64,000 nt of DNA from Gadus chalcogrammus (lineage: Eukaryota; Chordata; Actinopteri; Gadiformes; Gadidae), in contig NC_079415.1 in the NCBI RefSeq assembly GCF_026213295.1, positions 36,646,025-36,710,024 on the forward strand. The letters are read 5' to 3'. Under the pieces are notes generated by a model. The model saw only the letters and a program-made list of their open reading frames with translations, had not been told where the DNA came from and ran no database searches. The translations under genes and the position numbers were made by a program. Shown here piece after piece: positions 48,423-57,958 of this stretch. Position 1 is the first letter of the stretch. Every line of letters starts with the position of its first letter.

Positions 48423-49735
48423 GTATATAAAATATATTATACAACGGGGGGCCTGAATCCAGCGATCTGATTGGTTCCTAACTGTTGTATAATGAGCGTA
48501 TACATAACTGCTATGACGCCCAATCATTTTGTGAAAGTATCACTCCGCGCCTTGAAGTGGAAAGTGTCAAAGAATACAACCGTATTTTTACTAGTGTGTG
48601 TGTGTGGAGTCATTTTGCCATAATTTTAACAGTTAAAAGCAATAGCACCGTTCACTGAAGCCTAAAATCGGCGAGTGAACTGCTCCATAGGATAAATTGC
48701 CGGCGAACCGCTGTATCGAAGCCTTCTCTCGGAGGGACGCTAAAGTGTGTTGCATAGCGACCGTCGACGCATAGCGGCAGCCAGGAGGGACAACTTTTTT
48801 GTATTCTTTAATAAAACGGCTACTTTGACTTTCTTGGTTTCTTTTTAAATGTAGTGTGTCTATGACTTTCGTTTCGCCATAACAGTAACCGTTGTATAAA
48901 AGCAATAGATCACTTCAGTCAGTGGCATGTGCTCATTATACCACTGTGAAGGGGGTCGCCGGCCCTCCGCTGCACGTCGAGGCCGGACAACGCGTCCTCC
49001 GCTTCGCGTCGGACGGTTCACGCCTCCACGTCGTCCATTAATTCCTGATAATGGACACCTCGTCGGGCATTATCCCTTGCATATATATATATATTTATAC
49101 AATGGGGGACCTAAATCCAGCGATATGATTGGTTCCCAACTGTTGTATAAAGAGCGTATACATAACTGCTATGACGCCCGATCATTTTGTGAAAGTATCA
49201 CTCCTCGCCTTGAAGAGGAAACCGTTACAAAGTATCGTAAGAAACTTTATCACACGGAGATTTAGCTTGACCATGGAGGAGGGGATTCACCAGCGGGGAA
49301 ATATGCACAGTTCACTGAAGTCTAAAATCGGCGAGTGAACTGCTCCATAGGATAAATTGCCGGCGAACCGCTCTATCGGAGCCTTCTCTCGGAGGGACGC
49401 TAAAGTGTGTTGCATAGCGACCGTCGATGCATAGCGGGAGCCAGGAGGGACTACTTTTTTGTATTCTTTAACAAAACGGCTACTTTGACTTTCTTTGTTT
49501 CTTTTTAAATGTAGTGTGTCTATGACTTTCGTTTCGCCATAACAGTAATCGTTGTATAAAAGCAATAGATCACTTCAGTCAGTGGTATGTGCTCACATTA
49601 TACCACTGTGAAGGGGGTCGCCGGCCCTCCGCTGCGCGTCGGGGCCGGACAACGCCCCTTAACAGTGGTATAATGAGCACATACCACAGCCTGGCGGGAT
49701 CTATTGCTTAAATATACACTTCTATATATTACATG
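48423..49735. mobile_element. Two tandem copies of a roughly 660-bp non-autonomous element
   Basis: Copy 1 starts near 48440 and copy 2 near 49095. Both contain ATCCAGCGATNTGATTGGTT, CGGCGAGTGAACTGCTCCAT, GACCGTCGANGCATAGCG and TATACCACTGTGAAGGGGGT. Minus-strand frames in both encode the same short peptide (SRFxKEYKKVVPPG), but no full protein. Ends carry a CCACTGTGAAGGGG/CCCCTTAACAGTGG palindrome. Class not identified. Confidence 0.6.
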
Positions 49736-49737
49736 GT

Positions 49738-50115
49738 ATGTAAGGGATAATGCATAGAACGCCGGTCATTATCAAAAATAAACCTATTTTCGTCAATGAC
49801 CAGCGTTCTATACATTATCCCGCTTATTACACGCCTACTAGCCAAAATGAAAAAATAACTTCACATGGTGTGTCTTTTTACAATTTATTTGTTACCATTC
49901 GTAGATCAGCAGAGAAATAGTCTGCCAAAGACGTTGACAAGTTACCGGACTACTTGCGGAGTGATACGGAAGACGTCAAAAAATCCACTTTCCTTGACAG
50001 CGGTCATTTTATGCTTAGCAAAGGTGAATTATCAAAAAATAATTCACAGCCGGAAGTTGTGAAGGCCCATGCAAGTCGACGGAGCGTTCCACGGCTTTGA
50101 GAAGAGCCCTGTAAT
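49738..50115. mobile_element. Reversed copy of the 24207-24700 MITE family
   Basis: Begins GTAAGGGATAATGCATAGAAC, includes CGTTCTATACATTATCCCGC and CGGAAGTTGTGAAGGCCCAT, and ends AGAGCCCTGTAATAAAT. Confidence 0.7.
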
Positions 50116-50117
50116 AA

Positions 50118-50475
50118 ATATATATAGTCTATACATTATATGATATATACATAGTCTATACATTATATGATATCTATATATATAGTCTATACATTATATG
50201 ATCTATATCCATATTCTATACATTATATGATATATATCTATAGTTTATACATTATATGATATATATATAGTCTATACATTATATGATATATATATAGTCT
50301 ATACATTATATGATATATATATATATAGTCTTTACATTATATGATATATATATATAGTCTAGACATTATTTGATATATATACATAGTCTCTCCATTATAA
50401 TATATATAGTCTATACATTATATGATATGTATAGTCTATACATTATATGATATATATATATAGTCTATACATTAT
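50118..50475. repeat. TAGTCTATACATTATATGAT array
   Basis: AT-rich 24-30 bp units. It resumes at 50790-51080 after a LINE fragment, up to 13 bp before the zdbf2-like stop. Confidence 0.94.
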
Positions 50476-50789
50476 ATGATATATATATATGGTCTGCTCC
50501 TTTACTTAGAAAGGAGTCAGCTGAGGTGGTTCGGGCATCTGGTAAGGATGCCCACTGGGCGCCTTCCTTGGGAGGTGTTTCAGGCACGTCCAGTGGGGAG
50601 GAGACCTCGGGGAAGACCCAGGACTAGGTGGAGAGATTATATCTCAACACTGGCCTGGGAACGCCTCGGGATCCCCCCGTCAGAGCTGGTCAATGTGGCC
50701 CGGGAAAGGGAAGTCTGGGGCCCCCTGCTTGAGCTGCTCCCCCCGCGACCCGACCCCGGATAAGCGGATGACGATGAGGACGATGAGGA
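50476..50789 (+). pseudogene. 3' end of an L2/Maui-like LINE
   Basis: Plus-strand frame encodes LERSQLRWFGHLVRMPTGRL and later RTRWRDYISTLAWERLGIPP, ending LLELLPPRPDPG-stop. This is the characteristic C-terminus of fish L2/Maui-type ORF2 proteins. It is followed by a GATGANGATGAG tail. It is 5'-truncated, as LINE copies usually are, and inserted in the AT-rich array. Confidence 0.8.
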
Positions 50790-51092
50790 TGAGGGTCTAT
50801 ACATTATACGATATATATATACATAGTCTATACATTATATATATATAGTCTAAACATATATGATATATATATATATATAGTCTATACATTATATGATGTA
50901 TATATAGTCTATACATTATATGATGTATATATAGTCTATACATTATATGATATATATACATAGTCTATACATTATATGATATATCTATAGTCTATACATT
51001 ATATGATATATATATCTATAGTCTATACATTATATGATATATATATATAGTCTATACATTATATGATATATATATGGTCTAAATAGCGCCCC

Positions 51093-54000
51093 CTAGCTGC
51101 AGCAGGGGCAGCCCGTCTTCCTCCGGACTCTCGGGCTCCGAGCCGAGGCCTCCAGCGGGCCCTCAGAGCCTGGGACTTTCCTGAGTTCTCCAACCCGCCG
51201 CCCGACTCTCCTCCCGGGGGGGGGGCGGGATGAAGCATCCCTGATCTCCCGCCTTCGGCCCCTCCCCCTCCCTGGGGTCTGACCCCTCCCCCCTTTCCTG
51301 CGGCCACGCCCCCTGGGCGTCCTGTGCTCGCGGGGATCCGCTCGGAGCGTGCCTAGGGGGAGGCGGCCGAAGGTCTGGGTCTGGTCTGATGACGACCTCT
51401 GACCTTTGACCCCAGGGGGGGTGCCCCCCTCCTCCCCACCCCCCCTCCTCCTCCTCCTCCCGCCCGCCCCCCCTCCCTTCCCGTGGGCGTTGAGGTCGGG
51501 GCTGAGGCTCCTGAACAGTTGCCTAGCGACGGTGTTGCCGCGGGGCGTGCAGGGTCGTGACCCCAGGACACGGCGGGCGACCGGGTCGTACCAGCGCAGC
51601 GGGGGGCGCTGGTACCTGACCTTCGACCTCGCCGCCTCCAGCGGCCGGCTCCGCCTCCGGCAGCGGCTGGAGGCGGAGCCGGGGGGCGTGGCCTGGGGGG
51701 CGGAGCCGGGGGGCGGTGCCCGGCGGGCGGGGGGACCGAGGAGGAGGAGGAGGGGGGCGCCGGGCTGCAGGGGGGCCAGCAGGGCGGAGTAGGGGGGGGG
51801 AAGCCGCCCCCCCTCCTCCTCCGGGCCCTCGGCCCGCTCCTGATTGGCTGGCTGCTCCTCTGGAGGCAAGGGGGGGCGGGGCTGGACTGGCTGACAGACA
51901 GATGGGAGGACCAATGGGGCAGTCTGGGTTCCATGACTCACTTTGACCACCTGATGAGAGAGGAGTAAAACCAGTGACTAACTAGTACTAACTCACTATG
52001 ACTAAAGTTAACCACAAGGAGCACTAACTAGAACTAACTCACTATGACTAAAGTTTACCACAAGGAACACTCACTAGAACTTACTCACTATGACTAAAGT
52101 TAACCACAAGGAACACTAACTAGAACTCACTCACTATGACTAAAGTTAACCACAAGGAACACTAACTAGAACTAAACTTTACTCTCTATGACTAAAGCTA
52201 ACCATGAACTAAAGCTAACACAGTATGACTAGAGCTAACCTTAACTAAAGCTAACTCACCATGACTAGAGCTAACCTTAACTAAAGCTAACTCACCATGA
52301 CTAGAGCTGACCTTAACTCAAGCTAACTCACCATGACTAGAGCTAACCTTAACTCAAGCTAACTCACCATGACTAGAGCTAACCTTAACTCAAGCTAACG
52401 CACCATGACTAGAGCCAACCTTAACTAAAGCTAACTCACTATGACTAGAGCCAACCATAACTAAAGCTAACTCACTATGACTAGAGCTAACCATTCCAAT
52501 CCCTATCTATCCGCTATCATTACCTAACTAACTAGGACGCTAGTGTCCTACCTCTAACTATAACTAGCTTATTGACTCTAGGTGACATCATGTGACCTGG
52601 CATCGTGACGCCGCTCTGAACGCCCTCGTCCTCCTCCTCCTTGTGCATGCTGGGGCCTCATCGTCATGGTGATCCAATAAGGGGAGGAGCTTGGCAGCAT
52701 CCTCTGATTCCACTTCCTTGTCCTGGCCACGCCTCCCCTCGACCTGGCTCCTCCCACCATATCTGATGACATCATGCACATTAACCCGGAGCTAGCGTTC
52801 TATTGGCTGCTCAGCAGAGGGACAGGTTGACGCCCCTTCAGGTGAACTCACCTGGCCAGGGCTTCCGTCTGGAAGTAGCACAGGAAGGCGGAGCCTCTGA
52901 ACTGCTGCACCAGCGCCTCCACCTTCTCCTGGTCCTCCCACTGCACCTGGGCCAGCGTCTTCCCCCTGAAGGACTCTGGGATGTAGCGGGGGCGGGGCCT
53001 CAGCTCCTCAACGGGGACACACCTGTAGCCCACCTGTAGGCCACGCCCACCGTCTGCTGGGAGGGTCCTGAGGGCGGAGTCTAAAGGTCGGCTCCTCCCC
53101 CTGTCCGCTGGGAGGGTCCTGTCGGCGGAGTCTAGAGGTCGGCTCCACTCCCTGTCTGCTGGGAGGGTCCTGAGGGCGGAGTCTAGAGGTCGGCTCCACC
53201 CCCTCTCCGCCGGGAGGGTCCTGAGGCCGGAGTCTAGAGGTCGGCTCCACCCCCTCTCCACCGGGAGGGTCCTGAGGGCGGAGTCTAGCTGCTGGGCGTA
53301 CACCAGGTTATCCAGCCTCACCTGGCTCTCCGTCAGACAGGTCAGCTTCCAGGCCTCTGATTGGCCCATCTGGGTGGGTGGGCAGGGCCCCCTGCTCTTT
53401 AAGGTCGCCTGAAGAGACAGAAGACGCTGATGAAGGACGCAGTGCTGCGCCGAGCGGTCAACCTGGTCACATCCTTCCTACTCTTACCTGTACAGGTGTG
53501 TCTCATCCTAACTGGTCTTACCTGTAAAGGTGTGGCTCATGTTACCTGGTCTTACCTGTACAGGTGGTCTTGTGTTACCTGGTCTTACATGTACAGGTGT
53601 GTCTCATGTTACCTGGTCTTACCTGTACAGGTGTGTGGCATGTTACCTGGTCTTACCTGTACAGGTGTGTCTCTGGTTAACTGGTCTTACCTGTACAGCT
53701 GTGTCTCATGTTACCTGGTCTTACCTGTACAGCTGTGTCTCATGTTACCTGGTCTTACCTGTACAGGTGTGTCTCATGTTACCTGGTCTTACCTGTACAG
53801 GTGTGTCCCAGGAGTCGCTCGCACACGTCCTCTGAGAACCAGACGAGCTGTAGTGGAAGCTCTCCGTCCCCCCCTGCAGGAGGCCGGGGGAACTACAGCC
53901 AGACCCCCTTGTGAGGAGGGGGGGGGGGCCGGGGGAACTACAGCCAGACCCCCTGGTGAGGAGGGGGGGGGGGCCTGGGGAACCACAGCCAGTCCCCTTG

Positions 54001-55398
54001 GAGAGGAGGGGGGAGGGGCCCAGTAGGGGGGAGGGGCCCGGTAGGGGGGAGGGGCCAGGCTGTGGGGCGTAGAATGAGGAAGAGGAGGAGGAAGGTTTTC
54101 TCCTGCGCTCAGTCTTCCTGTGGCACTTCCTGTGAACCGAGAAGGGGGCGGAGACAAGTGAGTATTGGAGGGGCATGTCTTCCCCAGGTGAGTGTTGGAG
54201 GGGCGTGTCTTCCCCAGGTGAGTGTGGGAGGGGCATGTCTTCCCCAGGTGAGTGTGGGACGGGCGTGTCTTCCCGAGGTGGGTGTGGGAGGGCCGTGTCT
54301 TCCCCAGGTGAGTGTGGGACGGGCGTGTCTTCCCGAGGTGGGTGTGGGAGGGCCGTGTCTTCCCCAGGTGAGTGTGGGAGGGGCGTGTCTTCCCCAGGTG
54401 AGTGTAGGAGGGGCGTGTCCTCCCGAGGTGGGTGTGGGAGGGGCGTGTCTTTCCGAGGTGGGTGTTTGAGGGGCGTGTCTTCAGGTGACTGTTTTGTGTC
54501 GTGCTCTGTGATTGGTGAAAAGGGCCCATCAAGCACCGCCTCCCCAAACAGCAGCCTCTCTGATTGGCTGTGGTGGGCCGCTGGGGGGCCTGAGAGGGGG
54601 TCCCGCCTCCCTAGCGACTGGCCGTCGCCGTGGGAGACGCCGGGCCCTGGAAACGGGGGGAGGTCCGCATGGGGGGGGCTGAAACCCACAAAGGAGGGGG
54701 AGTCAGGGGAGGTGAGGGGGAGAGAGAGGGAGGGAGAGAAGGGGGGAGAGAGGAGGGGAGGGGGGAGAGGAAGGGAAAAAGAGGAGGGGAGGGGGGAGAG
54801 AGAGGGTGAGGGGGGAGAGGAAGGGAAAGAGAGGAGGGGAGGGGGGAGAGAGAGGGTGAGGGGGGAGAGAGAAGGTGAGGGGGGAGAGAGAAGGGAAAGA
54901 GAGGAGGGGAGGGGGAGAGAGAGCGGGTGGGGGGGAGAGGAGGGAGGGCGGAGAGAGGAGGGGAGGGGGGAGAGAGAGGGGAAGAGGGGGGAGAGAGAGT
55001 GGGAGGGGGGAGGTACCTTGAGCCAGCGTAGCGGTCCGGGTGGTGCAGCAGGACGTCCTCCAGGAAACGCTCCATCAGGCTGCTGAGGGCGGAGCCTCTG
55101 GGGGCGGAGCCTCTGAGGGTGGAGCCTCTGGGGGCGGAGCCTCTGAGGGTGGAGCTTCGGGAGGACAGACGCACCCGGGCCATGTGACGGGAGCTGGAGA
55201 CATGCTGAGAGACAGACAGGAAGAGAGAGAGAGACGATCAGGGTACAGTAGACCACTACCTGGTCCGGTCTAGTCCAGGGTACAGTAGACCACTACCTGG
55301 TCCGGTCAAGTGTAGACCACTACCTGGTCCAGTCTAGTGTAGACCAGCCTGCAGTAGCCACAGTATCCGTGTCTCGAAGTCCCAGCTTGCCCCTCCAT
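51093..55398 (-). CDS. zdbf2: ZDBF2-like protein with DBF4-type zinc finger (six exons)
   Basis: Exons are 55324-55398, 55017-55204, 53793-54678, 52852-53408, 52597-52762 and 51093-51950, joining to 2730 nt (909 aa). Residues 10-32 read HGYCGYCRLVYTRLDQ then HVSSSRH, giving C13, C16, H26, H32 with CX2CX9HX5H spacing, the DBF4-type zinc finger. SSLMERFLEDVLLHHPDRY follows, very close to vertebrate ZDBF2 (SSLMERFLQDVLxHHP, from memory). The middle carries a 10-aa repeat (EDTPLPHSPG, about 11 units) in exon 3 and a 17-aa repeat (SRPLDSALRTLPADR, about 5 units) in exon 4. Later segments include YIPESFRGKTLAQVQWEDQE and RPPLRWYDPVARRVLGSRP, ending CPCCS. Exon 5 was found by phase: only it links exon 4 (phase 2) to the last exon (phase 0). 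It is much shorter than mammalian ZDBF2 (over 2000 aa). Molecular role unknown. The neighbouring eef1b2 supports orthology. Confidence 0.82.
51960..52495. repeat. AACTAACTCACTATGACTAA array
   Basis: About 16 degenerate copies of a 32-44 bp unit in the last zdbf2-like intron. Confidence 0.9.
53040..53290. repeat. 51-bp in-frame coding repeat in zdbf2-like exon 4
   Basis: About five copies of GTCGGCTCC(A/T)CCCCCTGTC + CGCTGGGAGGGTCCTGAGGG + CGGAGTCTA, encoding 17-residue units. The period preserves frame. Confidence 0.92.
53470..53792. repeat. 34-bp minisatellite carrying the zdbf2-like exon 3 donor
   Basis: About nine copies of a unit containing GGTCTTACCTGTACAGGTGT. On minus this is CCTGTACAG|GTAAGACC, identical to the exon 3 end and donor. 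Confidence 0.95.
54160..54490. repeat. 30-bp in-frame coding minisatellite in zdbf2-like exon 3
   Basis: About 11 copies of GGGCGTGTCTTCCCCAGGTG + AGTGTGGGAG, encoding HSPGEDTPLP-type decapeptides. Confidence 0.96.
54700..55015. repeat. GGGGAGAGAGAGGG purine-strand array
   Basis: G/A-only plus strand over about 300 bp in the intron between zdbf2-like exons 2 and 3. Confidence 0.93.
55241..55323. repeat. 37-bp direct repeats carrying the zdbf2-like exon 1 donor
   Basis: GTAGACCACTACCTGGTCC occurs near 55248 and 55285 and at the real site near 55312. On minus it is GGACCAG|GTAGTGGTC. Confidence 0.9.
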
Positions 55399-55399
55399 A

Positions 55400-55481
55400 C
55401 CTGCTGAACAAAGAGAGACAGGTAGACAGACAGACAGGTAGACCCACAGACAGATTGAGAGAGAGTAGAGCGAAAGACAGG

Positions 55482-55551
<70 letters not shown>

Positions 55552-55760
55552 GGTAGAAACAGACAGAAGGGTAGACAGACAGGTAGACCCACAGACAGAT
55601 GGAGAGAGAGAGACAGATCGCCAGGTAGGGAGATGGACACGTAGACCAACAGACATGTAGAGAGACTGACAGGAAGAGAGGTAGAAAGACAGGCAGGTGG
55701 ACAGACAGGTTGAGAGAATGACAGACAGACAGGTAGAGAGAAAAGCAGAGACAGGTGTCA
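55400..55760. repeat. (CAGA)n-rich region
   Basis: Pure CAGA core at about 55484-55551 with degenerate flanks, 5' of the zdbf2-like first coding exon. Confidence 0.95.
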
Positions 55761-55799
55761 TCACATCACAAATATCAGTTTTCCCCTGCATCATGTGAG

Positions 55800-56395
55800 A
55801 TAAAGTAAATACATCGATATATAGTATTGAATAATTGAAATATATATAAAGAATATAGTATATAGATATAGAATATAGTACATATATAAAGGATATAGTA
55901 GATAGTATAGAATATAGTAGGCCTACATATATGAAGGATATAGTCTATAGATATAGAATATAGCACATAAATATAAAGGATATAGTATATAGTACATATA
56001 TAAAGGATAGATGATATAGTATAATATAGTACATATATAAAGGATATAGTATCTAGATAAGGAATATAGTACGCATATAATAATAATAATAATAATACAT
56101 TTAATTTAGAGGCGCCTTTCAAAACACATCATCATACATTTAGGGAAAGGATCATAAAGGATCATACATTACATATAAAGGATATATTATAGCCTACAGA
56201 TATATAATATGGTAGGCTACATATATAAAGGATATAGTGTACAGATATAGAATATAATGCATAAAAGGATATACAGACATAGAATATAGTACAGATAGAT
56301 ATACAACAAATGTATAGATAGAGAATATAGTAAATGTACAATACAGTCGATATAGATATAGTTGTAATGATATAGGTCGGGCCTATCGCCTTCAA
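55800..56395. repeat. AAGGATATAGTATATAGATAT AT-rich array
   Basis: Degenerate AT-rich units interrupted near 56085-56150 by a fish repeat fragment (AGGCGCCTTTCAAAACAC). The minus-strand tyrosine/isoleucine-rich frames are repeat translation. Confidence 0.88.
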
Positions 56396-56564
56396 CAGAC
56401 ATGCTCAGGTCATGAGGGGTGTGGCCTCTCTTCTTCAACACATATTATGGGATGTGTTGCAACCGATAGCAACCAGGATAGGACTGGACCAGGGGTCCCA
56501 TGACAACGATCTTGGGGATCACAATCAACTTTATTGACCACCGACTAAAGTTTAAACAGTGAGT

Positions 56565-56576
56565 ATGTGTGCGTGT

Positions 56577-56612
<36 letters not shown>
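56565..56612. repeat. (GT)n microsatellite
   Basis: Short GT run with GC interruptions. Confidence 0.9.
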
Positions 56613-56679
56613 CTTACTCGTTCGGATCAGACTGAAGCTTTTTCGTGTTAATTTGTGTTTATTTAGTAACACGCCGTTC

Positions 56680-56740
56680 CCTCAGTGAGCATGCGCAAGC
56701 TTTGAGCCGTGATTGGCTGACAGGGCGAGGAGTTTCAGCT
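56680..56740 (-). promoter_or_regulatory. Possible zdbf2-like promoter segment
   Basis: GAGCATGCGCAAGC (NRF1-like) lies 12 bp from GTGATTGGCTG (inverted CCAAT box), 1.3 kb upstream of the first coding exon. No 5' exon could be proven. Weak inference. Confidence 0.25.
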
Positions 56741-57164
56741 GTACAGACGACGAGGAGCATGAGGTCCACCCAGTCCTCCCGTCGGGACCGTCCCGGGGTC
56801 AACACCGTCCTCCCGCCTAACCCGTCTTGCTCTCCAGACCGGTGTACCCGTTGGACCAGGAGCTCGGAGGACGAGCACCAGCGCGTCACGGCTCCTCTCA
56901 CGGCTCCGTTCCGACTCCGTTCGGTATCATGTTTATGTTCCGCTGTCCTCCCATGACGTCAGAACCCACCTGACATCAACGACACGCCTCTAGGTGACGT
57001 CAGGACCTAGCTGACTCAACGACCCGCCCCCTACGTGACGTCAGGACCCACCTGATGTGGAAAGACTTGCTTCATCCCGTGGTCCCGATGTGAGGACGGC
57101 CCAGGCTCCAGTCTAAAGAGCAGAGGGCCTGCAGCCCTGAGGCTGTTAGCAGACCACCCCCAGA

Positions 57165-57265
57165 CCGACCCCCCCCCCCCCCCCAGGACCAGACCAACCC
57201 CCCCCCCCCCCCCCCCCCAGGACCACAGACCACCAGGACGGGTCAGACCCCCCCCCCCCCCGACA
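57165..57265. repeat. Poly-C tracts (18, 21 and 14-nt class) separated by CCAGGACCAGACC
   Basis: Three long C runs, so G runs on the minus strand, with strong G-quadruplex potential. Positions 57290-57800 hold unique sequence with partial inverted similarity (CGCGTTTAGACAAGCG, CACCGTCTAAACG), perhaps a decayed MITE. Confidence 0.85.
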
Positions 57266-57919
57266 TGACCCCCAGGACCGAAGACGCAACAGTAGCGTTG
57301 CGTCTTGATTTATTCCGCGTTTAGACAAGCGTTTGTGAGGAAAGCTGCGTGCATACGGTGACGCAAAAGTGTGTGGTATTCGATTGGGTATGCGTGTCAG
57401 GCGGCGCTGTGATACAGTCCATGTCCGAGCGCATGCGTAGCATCTTCCTCCTTCTCTTATCTGCACCGCGAAAACCAAAACATAATTACATAATTACATC
57501 CTACTGTTCAGTAATAATATCTGTGCATATCTTGCACATTTCATGGAAAGACCCCTGTGAGTTTATTAGAGCAGCCAGAGCAGCTTGACGGTCCTACCAT
57601 GGAAATAATCCAACATGCTTGTTTATTTCCCTGTACTGGGGCGTGAGCAGATCTTTGCGTCTGCGCAGTGGAAATGCTACGGCGGAGCGTATTCAAGACT
57701 TCCACTCTGGAGGGTGGTTTCAGATTTTTGCGTTTTTAAGCCCCAAAAACGCCGTCACCGTCTAAACGAAAGGCACTTCCAATAAAATATTTTGTTTTTT
57801 TTACCCTCAAGCAGCCTCATCTAAACATAAAATCATTCTCTCATCGGAGCCCACAGGAGCCAACGGGACCGACCCCCAAGACCCCAGACAAAGAACCAGA
57901 CCAGGGCTTGAGGAGAGCT

Positions 57920-57925
57920 TTTATT
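57920..57925 (-). promoter_or_regulatory. eef1b2 poly(A) signal (AATAAA)
   Basis: Canonical hexamer 33 nt beyond the stop codon, giving a short 3' UTR typical of this gene. Confidence 0.8.
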
Positions 57926-57958
57926 TGTGCTGTGCTGTGGGGGTGTTTTGGGTGGGGT

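Noticed and set aside
51406..51946. Plus-strand Pro/Gly-rich ORFs opposite the last zdbf2-like exon
   Set aside because: GC-rich antisense frames; the minus frame connects in phase with five upstream exons.
55775..56441. Minus-strand Tyr/Ile/Ser-rich ORFs (YYILYICTIYYI)
   Set aside because: Translation of AT-rich tandem repeats; composition and frame openness are as expected for ATAT-rich DNA.
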